Origin: DATBSL01 sp964561785
GTDB lineage: Bacteria > Acidobacteriota > Vicinamibacteria > Fen-336
Direction: 5' to 3'
Length of the DNA stretch: 64,000 nucleotides
Assembly: GCA_964561785.1 (NCBI GenBank)
Contig: CAZLRF010000004.1
Location: 62,001-126,000, forward strand
Made by a program: the position numbers and the translations under genes. The notes under the pieces are model-generated. The model was not told the origin of the DNA and did no database searches. It saw only the letters and a list, made by a program, of their open reading frames with translations. Each line of letters starts with the position of its first letter. The stretch's first letter is position 1. Positions 55,705-64,000 of this stretch are shown here, piece after piece.

Positions 55705-56295
55705 GTGACCAGACGACTCCCCGCAACGCTGGCTGCCCTGGCCATCGCCTTCGCCTCCTCCTGCACAGGCTCCGACGACCCCCCTCGGGCCGACGACGTC
55801 AACCCCGACTGGATCGTGCTGGGGCTTCAGGCATCGTTCACTCCTGGAGAGCCCTACGTCCTGCGGATCCACCACCGTCCGGGCCGGAAGGGCCAGAGGG
55901 TCGACGCGATCCTCGTCACTGCCGAGCCGTCTCGCACCCTGCTCGTCGCCCAGTGGAACCGGGAGCCCGGCGAGAGCCGCTTCACGACCAGGATTCCGTT
56001 CGACCCCCGAGGGTCGACCGGGTTCTCGCTGGAGGTGCTTCACGACGGGGAGATCCTGCCCGTTCTCGTGAACGCGAGGACGGACATGACGCGGTGCGGG
56101 ATGTCGATCGCGTTCGACCCCGCCACGTTCCTGTCCGCGCTCCACCTCGGCCTGCGCGGAATTTCGGTGCCGCTCCAGCAGGGCTACAAGGTCTGCTGCT
56201 CCTGCGAAGGCGAGTGCCGCAACTGCATCACCTGCGTGGAGCAACCCCCGAGCCCCGAGTGCGCGTGTCCGGGCTGCACGGTGTCGTGCACCTGA
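55705..56295 (+). CDS. Putative lipoprotein with a cysteine-rich C-terminus
   Basis: Protein of 196 residues. The N-terminus (LPATLAALAIAFASSC) ends in a lipobox-like ASSC at residue 20. A beta-rich middle domain (VLGLQASFTPGEPYVLRIHH, FSLEVLHDGEILPVLVN) follows. The last 34 residues hold eleven cysteines in the pattern CCSCEGECRNCITC, then CACPGC and VSC. This could bind metal or form a disulfide knot; no family recognised. GTG start with a weak GGAAC site. It converges on the malic enzyme gene across repeat copy 3. Confidence 0.6.
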   Translation: MTRRLPATLAALAIAFASSCTGSDDPPRADDVNPDWIVLGLQASFTPGEPYVLRIHHRPGRKGQRVDAILVTAEPSRTLLVAQWNREPGESRFTTRIPFDPRGSTGFSLEVLHDGEILPVLVNARTDMTRCGMSIAFDPATFLSALHLGLRGISVPLQQGYKVCCSCEGECRNCITCVEQPPSPECACPGCTVSCT

Positions 56296-56315
56296 AGGGC
56301 GTCAGGGCACACGCT

Positions 56316-56335
56316 CAGATTCAAGATCTGACCCC
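56316..56335. repeat. Palindromic repeat, copy 3 (single arm)
   Basis: CAGATTCAAGATCTGACCCC, identical to the outer 20 nt of the right arm of copy 2. The other arm is missing. It lies 20 nt after the Cys-rich lipoprotein stop and 2 nt before the malic enzyme stop on the other strand. Confidence 0.8.
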
Positions 56336-56337
56336 CG

Positions 56338-58101
56338 TTACGGTTCGTAGCGGATGGGGAGGTACTCGGGGTACCACATGGCGCGCTCGACCGTCTTCTC
56401 GAGGTGCTCGAGGATCTCCGGGTCGGCGTGGCCCTCGGCCACCGCGCGGCGGATCGTGGCGCAGGCCACGGCGAACGAGCACTCCCGGATGCGGGCGAGC
56501 TGCGGGTAGACCGCGGTCTCCGCGAGGTCCTCGGGCGTGACCATCGCGGCCAGCGCCTTCGCCGCCTCGAGGAACATGCCGTTGGTGACCCGCCGCGCGC
56601 CGCTCACGGTGAGACCGAGCCCCACGCCGGGAAAGACGAACGAGTTGTTGCACTGGCCGATGCGGTGGCGCTTGCCGTCGATCGTGACCGGCGCGAAGGG
56701 GCTCCCGGTCGCGAGGATGGCCCTCCCCTCGGTCCAGCGCAGGGCGTCCTCGGGCGTGACCTCGCTCTTCGACGTCGGGTTCGAGAGCGGGAAGATGATC
56801 GGCCGCGGGGTGTTCCTCGCCATCGCGCGGCAGACCGCCTCGTCGAAGACCCCCGGCGTCGCCGAGACGCCGATCAGCACCGTGGCCTTCGCGTTCTCGA
56901 CCGTCTCCAGGAGCGTGACGTTCGCGCGGTCCTTGCACCGGTAGCCGGCCACCTCCTCCGCGCTGCGGGCGTGGGTGGCCTTGTAGCCCTCCACGCTGGG
57001 CCGCGCGTACGAGACGAGCCCGTGGCTGTCGGTCGTCCAGATGTTGCGGTTCGCCTCCTCGTGCGTGAGGCCGTCCTCCATCATCGCTGCGAGGAGGAGC
57101 TCCGAGATCCCCTGGGCCGAGGCGCCCGCCCCGGCGAACACGAAGCGCTGGTCCCGCATCCTCTGGCCGGTGATCCGCAGCGCGCCGTAGAGGCCGGCGA
57201 GGGTCACCGCGGCCGTGCCCTGGATGTCGTCGTTGAAGGTGCACAGCTCGTCGCGGAACCGGGCGAGCTGGAACAGCGCGTTCTCCTTGAGGAAGTCCTC
57301 CCACTGCAGCACCACGCGGGGGAAGACCTTCTTGACCGCGGCCACGAACTTGTCGATGAAGTCCTGGTACTCGGCCCCGCGCACGCGGGGGTGGCGCATG
57401 CCGAGGTAGAGCGGGTCGCCGAGCCGCTCCTCGTTGTTCGTCCCCACGTCGAGGGTGATGGGCAGCGTGCTGTAGGGAGACACGCCGGCGCACAACGTGT
57501 AGAGGCAGAGCTTGCCGATCGGGATGCCCATTCCGCCCGCGCCCTGGTCGCCGAGTCCGAGGATCCGCTCCCCGTCGGTCACCACGATGACCGAGGGATT
57601 CGGGATGCCGGAGTTGCGGAGGATCTGCTCGATGCGGTCCTTGTCCTCGTAGGCGATGTAGAGGCCGCGGGCGCGGCGATAGATGTGGTGGTAGTTCTGG
57701 CAGGCCTCGCCGACGACCGGCGTGTAGACGATCGGCATCATCTCGTCGATGTGCTCGAGGCACAGCCGGTAGAAGAGCGTCTCGTTGCGGTCCTGGAGGC
57801 TGGTCAGGTAGATGAACTTCCCGAGATTGGTCTGCTTGGTCTTGAAGTTCTCGTAGGTCCGGTCGAGCTGCTGGTGGATGGTGCAGACGGCCGGGGGCAC
57901 GAGGCCGTTGATCTCGAGCTCGTCGCGCTCCCGCCGGGTGTACGCGGTGCCCTTGTTCGTGTGCGGGTTGAGGAGCAGCACCCGCCCCCTCTGGGACACG
58001 GCCATGTACTGCTGGCCGGTGGACGGGTCCACCTTGATGCTGAAGCTCATCGGGGCGTGCGCCGGACGGGCGGGGGTCGGCTCGGCGATCGTCGTGCTCA
58101 T
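56338..58101 (-). CDS. maeA: NAD-dependent malic enzyme
   Basis: Oxidative decarboxylation of malate to pyruvate; cytoplasmic. 587 residues, the long ScfA/MaeA type. Marks are the Tyr-containing PIVYTPVVGEACQNY (general acid), SVIVVTDGERILGLGDQGAGGMGIPIGK, CTFNDDIQGTAAVTLAGL with metal-binding Asp residues, the Rossmann GAGASAQGISELL, PIIFPLSNPTSKSE and GQCNNSFVFPGVGLG. GGAGGG lies 7 nt before the ATG at 58101; an in-frame ATG at 58131 is less likely. Monocistronic. Confidence 0.93.
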   Translation of the reverse strand: MSTTIAEPTPARPAHAPMSFSIKVDPSTGQQYMAVSQRGRVLLLNPHTNKGTAYTRRERDELEINGLVPPAVCTIHQQLDRTYENFKTKQTNLGKFIYLTSLQDRNETLFYRLCLEHIDEMMPIVYTPVVGEACQNYHHIYRRARGLYIAYEDKDRIEQILRNSGIPNPSVIVVTDGERILGLGDQGAGGMGIPIGKLCLYTLCAGVSPYSTLPITLDVGTNNEERLGDPLYLGMRHPRVRGAEYQDFIDKFVAAVKKVFPRVVLQWEDFLKENALFQLARFRDELCTFNDDIQGTAAVTLAGLYGALRITGQRMRDQRFVFAGAGASAQGISELLLAAMMEDGLTHEEANRNIWTTDSHGLVSYARPSVEGYKATHARSAEEVAGYRCKDRANVTLLETVENAKATVLIGVSATPGVFDEAVCRAMARNTPRPIIFPLSNPTSKSEVTPEDALRWTEGRAILATGSPFAPVTIDGKRHRIGQCNNSFVFPGVGLGLTVSGARRVTNGMFLEAAKALAAMVTPEDLAETAVYPQLARIRECSFAVACATIRRAVAEGHADPEILEHLEKTVERAMWYPEYLPIRYEP

Positions 58102-58316
58102 TGGGAAGCCCTCCGGAGCTTCCCCGTGCAATCCTCGCGCCGCCCGTCCGGGGCGCGCGGCCGCACTTCATCGGTGGCCGTAATGGGCGTCATTCATGGA
58201 CTTGCAGCACCTCCCGAGGGCGTGGGGCCGCGGCCCGCCGGGCTTCGCCGGAGCTCTCTCCCCGCAGGAAGTTCGCGCCGGGCCCCTCCCGTGGCAGAAG
58301 CTTCCGCCCTCCCGGG

Positions 58317-58937
58317 TCAGTGGCGCGGCCGCAGCCGCTCGACGGGCATGGGTCGGCCGGCGAAGCTCACCTGGCCGTAGGGGACGAGACGGCGGCGAAG
58401 CGGGGCGGGCAGCGCCTGCGCCGCGGCCGGCGTGAGGAGGACCTCCCCGGGCCGGCCGAGGTCTTCGCCGAGCTTCGAGGCGAGGTTCACCTCGAGGCCG
58501 AAGACGTCGTCGTCGAGCTCGAGGACCTGGCCGTAGCCGATCCCATAGCTGAAGGCCAGCTGCTCGCCGGGGGGCCGCCCCCGGTTCGCTCGCCGCAGGA
58601 CGGCCTCCATCGCGTCGACGCCGCGGCAGGCCGCAGCGGCGTCGGGAAAGGCCAGGAGGAGGCTGTCCGCCTCGACCTTGACGACGCGCCCCCCGCAGCG
58701 GGCGACGGCCGGGCGGAGGAGCCGCAGCGCGCGCTCGAAGCACATCAGGACGTGGAGGATGCCGTCGCGGGCGGTGCGGTGGGTGAAGTCGTCGGTGTCC
58801 GTGTAGACGATGGCCAGGGGCCGGGAGAGCGATGCGAGCGCGCGCGCGTCGAGGTCGGCCCGCCGCTCCGGCGGCACGGACTCTCGCCGACGGAGGAGCG
58901 CCCGCAGGCGCCGCGTCCTGCCTCCCGCTCCGCGCAT
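58317..58937 (-). CDS. Stand-alone class III nucleotidyl-cyclase-like domain
   Basis: Protein of 206 residues made almost only of an adenylate/guanylate cyclase homology domain. The metal Asp lies in IVYTDTDDFTHRT; the second region reads RVVKVEADSLLLAFPDAA, where the usual GD is AD; the transition-state segment reads FGLEVNLASKLGED, with the Asn kept but Lys in place of the usual Arg. No sensor or HAMP domain is attached. It may be a weak or non-cyclase derivative. It starts 2 nt after the PIG-L stop, so it is probably co-translated with it. Confidence 0.7.
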   Translation of the reverse strand: MRGAGGRTRRLRALLRRRESVPPERRADLDARALASLSRPLAIVYTDTDDFTHRTARDGILHVLMCFERALRLLRPAVARCGGRVVKVEADSLLLAFPDAAAACRGVDAMEAVLRRANRGRPPGEQLAFSYGIGYGQVLELDDDVFGLEVNLASKLGEDLGRPGEVLLTPAAAQALPAPLRRRLVPYGQVSFAGRPMPVERLRPRH

Positions 58938-58939
58938 CG

Positions 58940-59839
58940 TCAGTCGAAGAACGGGAAGAGCCGGCGCAGCTCGGCCTCGTCGGGCCGGCGGCCGTACTCG
59001 CAGACCTCGAAGGCCTCGGCGTTCTTCACCGCCTCGCCCCTCGGCCCGTACCACTTCCGCAACGCCGCCCTCACGCCGTCGTCGAGCGGGCGGAAGCTGC
59101 GCCACTGCTGAAGCCAGGCGAGCCGCGCCGCGGGCTCCTTCGGGACGGTGTCGAGCTTGCCGTCCACCCACGGCAGCCACTCGTAGAACTGGGACACGTG
59201 CGCGTCGAGCGCCCTGATCTTCCGGTCGATCGCCGCGTCGATGTCGACGGCCACGTCGGGGCGGAAGGGATTCGGCCTCTGAAAGTGGTCCTGCGAGTAC
59301 ATGTAGACGGGGTTGCGGCGCAGGGGCGGGGTGTCGGGGGCGACGTTCGGGACAACGACCATGTAGGCCGTGTCCTGGAGCACGAGCCCGGTGTTGCGGT
59401 GGTCGGGGTGGTAGTCGTTCGGCCGGGGCGCGATGACGAGGTCCGCGTTCCAGCGGCGGATGCGGCGGATCACCTCGAGGCGGAGGGCCAGCGTCGGCTC
59501 GAGCTCGCCGTCGTGGTTGTCGAGCACCTCGTACTCGGCGATCCCGAAGCGGCGCCCGGCCTCCTGCGCCTCCAGCCGCCGGCGGCGTGCGAGAGCGCCC
59601 CCGCCTTCCGACTGGTGGCCGGCGTCGCCGTTCGTCAGCGAGACGAACTTGACCTGGTGCCCCTTCTCCGCCCACAGGATGGCCGTGCCTCCCGCGTCGA
59701 GGTCGCAGTCGTCCGGGTGGGCCCCGAACACGATGACGCGCAACGGCGGATCGGCCGTCGCCGCCCGGGGGAGGAAGAGAGCGAGACCCGCCGCGAGGGC
59801 GGCGAGGGCGAGCCGGAGAGCCGGGCGAGCGTGCGGCAT
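58940..59839 (-). CDS. Exported PIG-L family deacetylase
   Basis: Zinc-dependent N-acetylglucosamine-type (LmbE-like) deacetylase, 299 residues. The signal peptide covers 1-29 (ALRLALAALAAGLALFLPRA). The zinc motif AHPDD is at 40-44, with GGTAILWAEKGHQVKFVSLTNGD following; the third ligand is in YHPDHRNTG. The ATG at 59839 is preferred because GGAGGA lies 5 nt upstream; an in-frame ATG is at 59851. Exported PIG-L proteins are common in Acidobacteriota and may act on glycan amino sugars. Confidence 0.88.
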   Translation of the reverse strand: MPHARPALRLALAALAAGLALFLPRAATADPPLRVIVFGAHPDDCDLDAGGTAILWAEKGHQVKFVSLTNGDAGHQSEGGGALARRRRLEAQEAGRRFGIAEYEVLDNHDGELEPTLALRLEVIRRIRRWNADLVIAPRPNDYHPDHRNTGLVLQDTAYMVVVPNVAPDTPPLRRNPVYMYSQDHFQRPNPFRPDVAVDIDAAIDRKIRALDAHVSQFYEWLPWVDGKLDTVPKEPAARLAWLQQWRSFRPLDDGVRAALRKWYGPRGEAVKNAEAFEVCEYGRRPDEAELRRLFPFFD

Positions 59840-59947
59840 GGCGTCCTCCATGGGTTCAGGGCCGCGCGTCCATCACGAGCCGGCGCGGATGCGAACGCGG
59901 AGGCCGGCACGCCCAAAGGGCGCGGGGAGCGGCACACGGCGGCCATT

Positions 59948-61162
59948 CTAGCGCGGCAGCGCCGAGGCGATGCGCTCGAGCGATACCCCGAGAACCCGCC
60001 GGGCCACGGTGTCGAGATCGCTCGCCGGGCCCTGGAGGTGGATCGTCCGGTGGACGTGGGTGAGGCTTTCCCCGGGGCCGAGCGCCGCGGCGGGCGAGGA
60101 CGTCTCGAGCTCGTAGAACGGGCCGAGGGGCTTCGTGCCGGGCGCCGGCGGCCCGTCGTTGTAGCTGTTCACCACGTCGCCGGCGAAGGGCTCGCTCTGG
60201 ACCTCCCACATCGAGTTCACGTAGTCGACGGCTCCCGCGGGCCGGTCGAAGGTCACGATCGTGAGCACGCCGCGCTCGGCGTCCCAGCTGCCGAGCACGC
60301 TGTTCGCCCGGCGGGGCGAGAGGCCGATCTTGCTGCGGTGCTTTCCGTCCCCGCTGAAGAACAGCACCCCGTCCCCGACGACGAGCCGCTCCTTCGGCAC
60401 CGTGCCGAAGTAGGCGTCGTTGACGACCGGGCCGAGGTCCGCCTCGCTGCCCCCGCGGAAGGGCACCACGACCGTCGTCCGCGGCGACGGCTTGAACATG
60501 CCGAGGATCCAGATCGAGAGAAGGCCGGTCGACTTCGTCCACGCGGCCCCTCCGGCGTTCCTGAGCGTGTTCTCCGAGGCGAAGGCCACGGCCCGCACGG
60601 GCGCGGGGACCGGCCCGCCGAGCGCGCGCGCCACGTCCTCGCTCGCGAGCAGCCGCACCGTCCGGTCGAGCCGCAGGTCGAGCACCGTGCCCGAGTAGTT
60701 GACGAGCCGCCCGTCGCGAGAGAAGCGGACGGCGTCCTTCTCTCGCGCGGCGACCGGCCAGGCGTCCGTGTCGACGAGGGCGGGCGTTTGCCAGTGCTCG
60801 AAGTCGAAGGGGTCGCCCTTGCGGAAGAAGATCGAGAACTGGCCGCCCTCGGGACCGAGCCAGAGCCGGTCCTCGCCGCCGAAGGCGTTGATGTGGGGCT
60901 CCCGGCGCCCGGAGGCGACGAGCTCCTCGTGGATCCAGCCGTGGCTCGGGGCGGGGGAGCCGCCGACCGTCGAGGTCGCGACGCGGCCCTGCCAGGCGGG
61001 CACCACCGCCACCCGGGCCCCCGGGGCCTCGCCGAGCAGCACGACCTCGACGTGGCGGCGCAGGAAGGCCACGTCCTCGTCGAAGGTCCGCTCGCCGGCC
61101 GAGAGGGGCACGGCGGCGCTGAGCAGGGCGGCGAGCGAGGCGACGTCGGGGCGGGTGGGCAT
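59948..61162 (-). CDS. DUF6786-like protein
   Basis: Protein of 404 residues with a weak N-terminal export signal (VASLAALLSAAVPLSAGE). Conserved-looking pieces are GRVATSTVGGSPAPSHGWI, HINAFGGEDRLWLGPEGGQFSIFF, FDFEHWQTPALVDT and the C-terminal GPFYELETSSPAAALGPGESLTHVHRTIHLQG. The last resembles the galactose-mutarotase-like fold, so a sugar-binding or epimerase-like role is possible. I relate it to DUF6786 from memory. AGGAGG before the ATG. Confidence 0.6.
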   Translation of the reverse strand: MPTRPDVASLAALLSAAVPLSAGERTFDEDVAFLRRHVEVVLLGEAPGARVAVVPAWQGRVATSTVGGSPAPSHGWIHEELVASGRREPHINAFGGEDRLWLGPEGGQFSIFFRKGDPFDFEHWQTPALVDTDAWPVAAREKDAVRFSRDGRLVNYSGTVLDLRLDRTVRLLASEDVARALGGPVPAPVRAVAFASENTLRNAGGAAWTKSTGLLSIWILGMFKPSPRTTVVVPFRGGSEADLGPVVNDAYFGTVPKERLVVGDGVLFFSGDGKHRSKIGLSPRRANSVLGSWDAERGVLTIVTFDRPAGAVDYVNSMWEVQSEPFAGDVVNSYNDGPPAPGTKPLGPFYELETSSPAAALGPGESLTHVHRTIHLQGPASDLDTVARRVLGVSLERIASALPR

Positions 61163-61209
61163 TCTCGGCCTCCTGACCGCGCGATTCTAGCCCTGAGGAG
61201 GATGCTTCA

Positions 61210-61239
61210 TTGACCCTCGCCGCCCTCGCCGGGTAGCCT
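61210..61239 (+). promoter_or_regulatory. Putative promoter (TTGACC-N18-TAGCCT) with a very short leader
   Basis: TTGACC at 61210-61215 and TAGCCT at 61234-61239. The ATG at 61252 is only 12 nt after the -10, so the leader would be about 5-6 nt, with no ribosome site. Confidence 0.45.
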
Positions 61240-61251
61240 CACCGGATTGCC

Positions 61252-63894
61252 ATGGCCTCTCGCGCCGCCGCCCTCCGAGCCCTGGCCGCGCTCCTGATGG
61301 CCGGGCCCGCGCTCGCCCAGGAGGCGCCGCCGACGTCGTCGAACCCCTTCGGCCGCAAGTACCCGCCCCGCACGTACACCACCGAGCGGCTCGTCGCCCG
61401 CCCGCCCGAGATCGACGGGCGGCTCGACGACGGGGCCTGGAAGCAGGGCGAGTGGGCCGGCGACTACACCCAGCAGATCCCCATCGAAGGCGCGCCGCCG
61501 TCGGTGAAGACCGAGCTCAAGATCCTGTACGACGAGCGGCACGTCTACTTCGCGGTCCGCGCGTACGACGACCCGGCGAAGGTGCACCGCTACCCGGGAC
61601 GGCGCGACGCGTTCACCGGCGACATCGTCGGCGTCTGCTTCGACAGCTACAACAGCAAGAAGACCGGCTTCGAGTTCGACCTCACCGCCGGGGGAAGCAA
61701 GATCGACCTCATCCTCGGCAACGGCGAGACCGAGTGGGACACGACCTGGGACCCCGTCTGGGACGGCAAGGTCGCCCACGACGAGCACGGCTGGACGGCG
61801 GAGTTCCGCGTGCCCCTCAACCAGCTCCGCTTCGGCTCGCAGGAGGAGCACGTGTGGGGTCTCCACGCCTGGCGGTGGATCGACCGGAACCAGGAAGAGG
61901 TCCAGTGGCAGCTCATCCCGCGGCAGAACACCGGGCGCATGTACCAGCTCGGCGAGCTGCGGGGGATCCGCGACCTGCCCCGCCAGCGCCACCTGGAGCT
62001 GCTGCCCTTCGCGCTGGGGCGCGCGAGCACGGGCCCGTCCGTCCCCGACGGGGGGACCGACGGCTCCGGGGCGATCGGCCTCGACGCGAAGCTCGGTCTC
62101 ACGTCCAACTTCACCCTCGACGCGACCGTGAACCCGGACTTCGGGCAGGTCGAGGCCGACCCGTCCGTCGTCAACCTGACCGCGTACGAGACCTTCTACG
62201 AGGAGAAGCGACCGTTCTTCCTCGAGGGGAGGAAGATCCTCTCGTTCGAGGTCGAGGACGAGGACCAGCTGTTCTACTCGCGCCGGATCGGCGCGCCGCC
62301 GTCCGCCGTGCCCTTCCTCGGTCCCGACGAGGAGATGGCGAGCCTCCCCGAGAGCACGACGATCCTCGGCGCCTTCAAGGTGACGGGGAGGACCGACGGC
62401 GGCAGCTCGGTCGCCGTCCTCCAGGCCTTCACCCAGAAGGAGACCGCCTCGGTCACGTCGCCCCTCGGCTTGCGCGACGCGGTCGTCGAGCCGTTCGGCA
62501 GCTACACCGTGGCCCGCCTCCACAAGGACTGGGACAAGGGCAACACGAGCCTCGGCGGCATGCTCACCTCCACGCACCGCTGGGTGGGCGACTCTGCGCG
62601 CGCGTTCCTGCCCGCCCAGGCCACGACCGCGGGCGTCGACTTCACCCGCCACTTCGCTAACCGCGCGTGGGTCCTCGAGGCGAACGGCGTGGCGAGCCGC
62701 GTCTCGGGGGAGAGCGAGGCGATCCTCGCCCTCCAGACGAACCCCGTGCACTTCTTCCAGCGGCCCGACGCGAGCCACCTCGGCGTCGACCCCGACGCGA
62801 CGACGCTGTCCGGCCACGGCGGCGTGCTGCGCTTCGGCCGCACCGACACGAGCCGGCTTCGCCTCGGCGAGGAGCTCAGCTGGTACTCGCCGGGGCTCGA
62901 GCTCAACGACGTCGGCTTCCTGCGCCAGGCCGACCTCATCGCCAACCGGGTGTCCGTCGGCTGGTCGGAGCCGACGCCGAAGGGCCTCTTCCGCAGCTAC
63001 GGAATCCAGCTCGCGCGCGAGGACGAGTGGGACTTCGGGGGCCTGAAGACGCGCGCGGAGACGGAGCTCGAGGCGTCGGGCCGGTTCCAGAACAAGTGGC
63101 GCGCCGAGGCGAGCCTCTCCTACGAGGACGTCGTGGACACGCGCATGCTCCGGGGCGGTCCCGCCCTGCGCTGGCACGACTTCTTCGAGGCCCAGGCCTT
63201 CCTCGGCAGCGACGAGTCGCGGCGGGTCTCCGCGCTCGCGCACGGCGGATACTCCTGGGCGCGCGACGACGACTCGCGGGCGTGGAACACGGGAGTGGGC
63301 CTCAACCTCCGGCCGTCCAACCGGCTCTCGTTCTCCGGGTCGGTCTCCTACGAGGCGCTGCTCGACAACCTGCAGTACGTCGACACCGCGGATCGCGAGG
63401 GCGGCGAGCCGCGATGGGTCCTGGGCCGCATCGACCAGGACACCTGGAGCTTCACGTTCCGGGTGAACCTGTCCATCACCCCGGACCTGAGCCTCCAGTA
63501 CTACGGCAGCCCCTTCGTCGGCACCGGCCGCTACGATGCGTTCAAGCGGGCGACCGACACCCTCGCCCGGGACTTCGCCTCGCGCTTCCACCTCTTCGCC
63601 CCGGACGAGATCGCCTACGACGCCGAGGCCAACGCCTACCGCGTGAGCGAGGCGGAGAGCGGGCGCTCGTACGCGTTCCGCAACCCGGACTTCTCGTTCC
63701 GCCAGTTCCGCTCGAACCTCGTGGCCCGCTGGGAGTGGAAGCCGGGCTCGTCGCTCTACGTGGTCTGGTCGCAGGGTCGCACCGACTACGTCCCCGAGTG
63801 GGAGGGGTCCTTCTCGTCGAACTGGGACGCGCTCTGGCAGGCACAGCCCGACGACGTCTTCCTCGTCAAGCTCAGCTACTGGTTCTCGCCATGA
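61252..63894 (+). CDS. Outer-membrane DUF5916 protein with CBM9-like domain
   Basis: Large exported protein of 880 residues. Signal peptide (ALAALLMAGPALAQ), then a CBM9-like carbohydrate-binding domain at about 42-230 (EIDGRLDDGAWKQGEW, YVYFAVRAYD-type strand, DGKVAHDEHGWTAEFRVPLNQLRF). The DUF5916 domain follows (FTLDATVNPDFGQVEADPSVVNLTAYE, YEEKRPFFLEGRKI). The rest is a predicted beta-barrel with alternating strands, ending in VKLSYWFSP. These proteins look like TonB-receptor-sized barrels without a plug; their cargo is unknown, and the CBM9 suggests glycans. Confidence 0.85.
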   Translation: MASRAAALRALAALLMAGPALAQEAPPTSSNPFGRKYPPRTYTTERLVARPPEIDGRLDDGAWKQGEWAGDYTQQIPIEGAPPSVKTELKILYDERHVYFAVRAYDDPAKVHRYPGRRDAFTGDIVGVCFDSYNSKKTGFEFDLTAGGSKIDLILGNGETEWDTTWDPVWDGKVAHDEHGWTAEFRVPLNQLRFGSQEEHVWGLHAWRWIDRNQEEVQWQLIPRQNTGRMYQLGELRGIRDLPRQRHLELLPFALGRASTGPSVPDGGTDGSGAIGLDAKLGLTSNFTLDATVNPDFGQVEADPSVVNLTAYETFYEEKRPFFLEGRKILSFEVEDEDQLFYSRRIGAPPSAVPFLGPDEEMASLPESTTILGAFKVTGRTDGGSSVAVLQAFTQKETASVTSPLGLRDAVVEPFGSYTVARLHKDWDKGNTSLGGMLTSTHRWVGDSARAFLPAQATTAGVDFTRHFANRAWVLEANGVASRVSGESEAILALQTNPVHFFQRPDASHLGVDPDATTLSGHGGVLRFGRTDTSRLRLGEELSWYSPGLELNDVGFLRQADLIANRVSVGWSEPTPKGLFRSYGIQLAREDEWDFGGLKTRAETELEASGRFQNKWRAEASLSYEDVVDTRMLRGGPALRWHDFFEAQAFLGSDESRRVSALAHGGYSWARDDDSRAWNTGVGLNLRPSNRLSFSGSVSYEALLDNLQYVDTADREGGEPRWVLGRIDQDTWSFTFRVNLSITPDLSLQYYGSPFVGTGRYDAFKRATDTLARDFASRFHLFAPDEIAYDAEANAYRVSEAESGRSYAFRNPDFSFRQFRSNLVARWEWKPGSSLYVVWSQGRTDYVPEWEGSFSSNWDALWQAQPDDVFLVKLSYWFSP

Positions 63895-63901
63895 CCGGGA
63901 C

Positions 63902-63924
63902 CGGGCCGCGCGCAGCGCGGCCCG
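63902..63924 (+). terminator. Hairpin after the DUF5916 gene
   Basis: CGGGCCGCGC and its complement (63902-63911, 63915-63924) with a GCA loop, 10 bp, 7 nt after the stop codon. No U-run. The remaining 76 nt of the window hold no recognisable gene. Confidence 0.5.
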
Positions 63925-64000
63925 CTCTGGCCGCGCCCGTCCCCGCCGAGAAGGCGCGTTCCGGGTAGACCTGCCGCAGAGCCGGCACCCGCCTCTCCCC

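Overview
The window is very GC-rich DNA (by eye about 70% or more) from a Gram-negative bacterium. The lineage is probably Acidobacteriota or a close relative. The clues are large TonB-dependent receptors with an N-terminal carboxypeptidase-regulatory-like domain and no SusD partner (29.2-32.5 and 35.7-39.1 kb), a PadR plus permease-prefix membrane protein pair, DUF1080, DUF6807 and NIPSNAP proteins, and a Kdo phosphatase, which implies LPS. The taxon is an inference; no rRNA gene is present.

Layout. 0-7.4 kb: housekeeping genes (thioredoxin-like protein, C26 amidotransferase, argS, a DsbD-alpha-like secreted protein, a TonB receptor, mobA, a hotdog-fold protein, a CDP-alcohol phosphatidyltransferase), then a threonine-dehydrogenase-like SDR at 7.5 kb. 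8.5-17.5 kb: a tightly packed minus-strand operon for hexuronate use (DUF6807 protein, Gfo/Idh oxidoreductase, GntR, SDR, MFS hexuronate transporter, uxaC, GntR, TonB receptor). 17.7-23.1 kb: a divergent plus-strand operon uxaE, LarA-family enzyme, PfkB kinase and gnd, closed by a very strong hairpin. 23.2-28.9 kb: a PadR/membrane pair, transketolase, kdsC and a secreted TIM-barrel protein. 29.2-40 kb: a carboxypeptidase-regulatory-like TonB receptor with a 3' frameshift, MFS/old-yellow-enzyme pair, a second such receptor and a third GntR. 40.2-46.5 kb: heparinase II/III-like lyase, RHH/PIN toxin-antitoxin, NIPSNAP protein, tandem DUF1080 protein and L-fuconate dehydratase. 46.6-64 kb: mixed genes including topA, a GH42 enzyme, malic enzyme, a cyclase-like domain, PIG-L, a DUF6786-like protein and a DUF5916-like outer-membrane protein.

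How the genes work together. The two divergent operons at 8.5-23.1 kb contain UxaC, UxaE and an SDR that could reduce fructuronate to mannonate. No mannonate dehydratase (uxuA) or KDPG aldolase is seen. In their place are a LarA-superfamily enzyme with its nickel-pincer active site intact, a PfkB kinase and 6-phosphogluconate dehydrogenase, with transketolase nearby. I propose a route hexuronate -> mannonate -> gluconate -> 6-phosphogluconate -> ribulose-5-phosphate, feeding the pentose phosphate pathway instead of Entner-Doudoroff. This is the main candidate for an undescribed system here.

A shared operator-like palindrome (TGGTNNGACCA) lies at the promoters of both operons and of the 29 kb TonB receptor, which suggests one FadR-type GntR regulon. 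A dispersed palindromic repeat (GGGGTCAGATCTTGAA arms) occurs at 27.3, 45.2 and 56.3 kb; at 27.3 kb it supplies the last codons and stop of both convergent genes.
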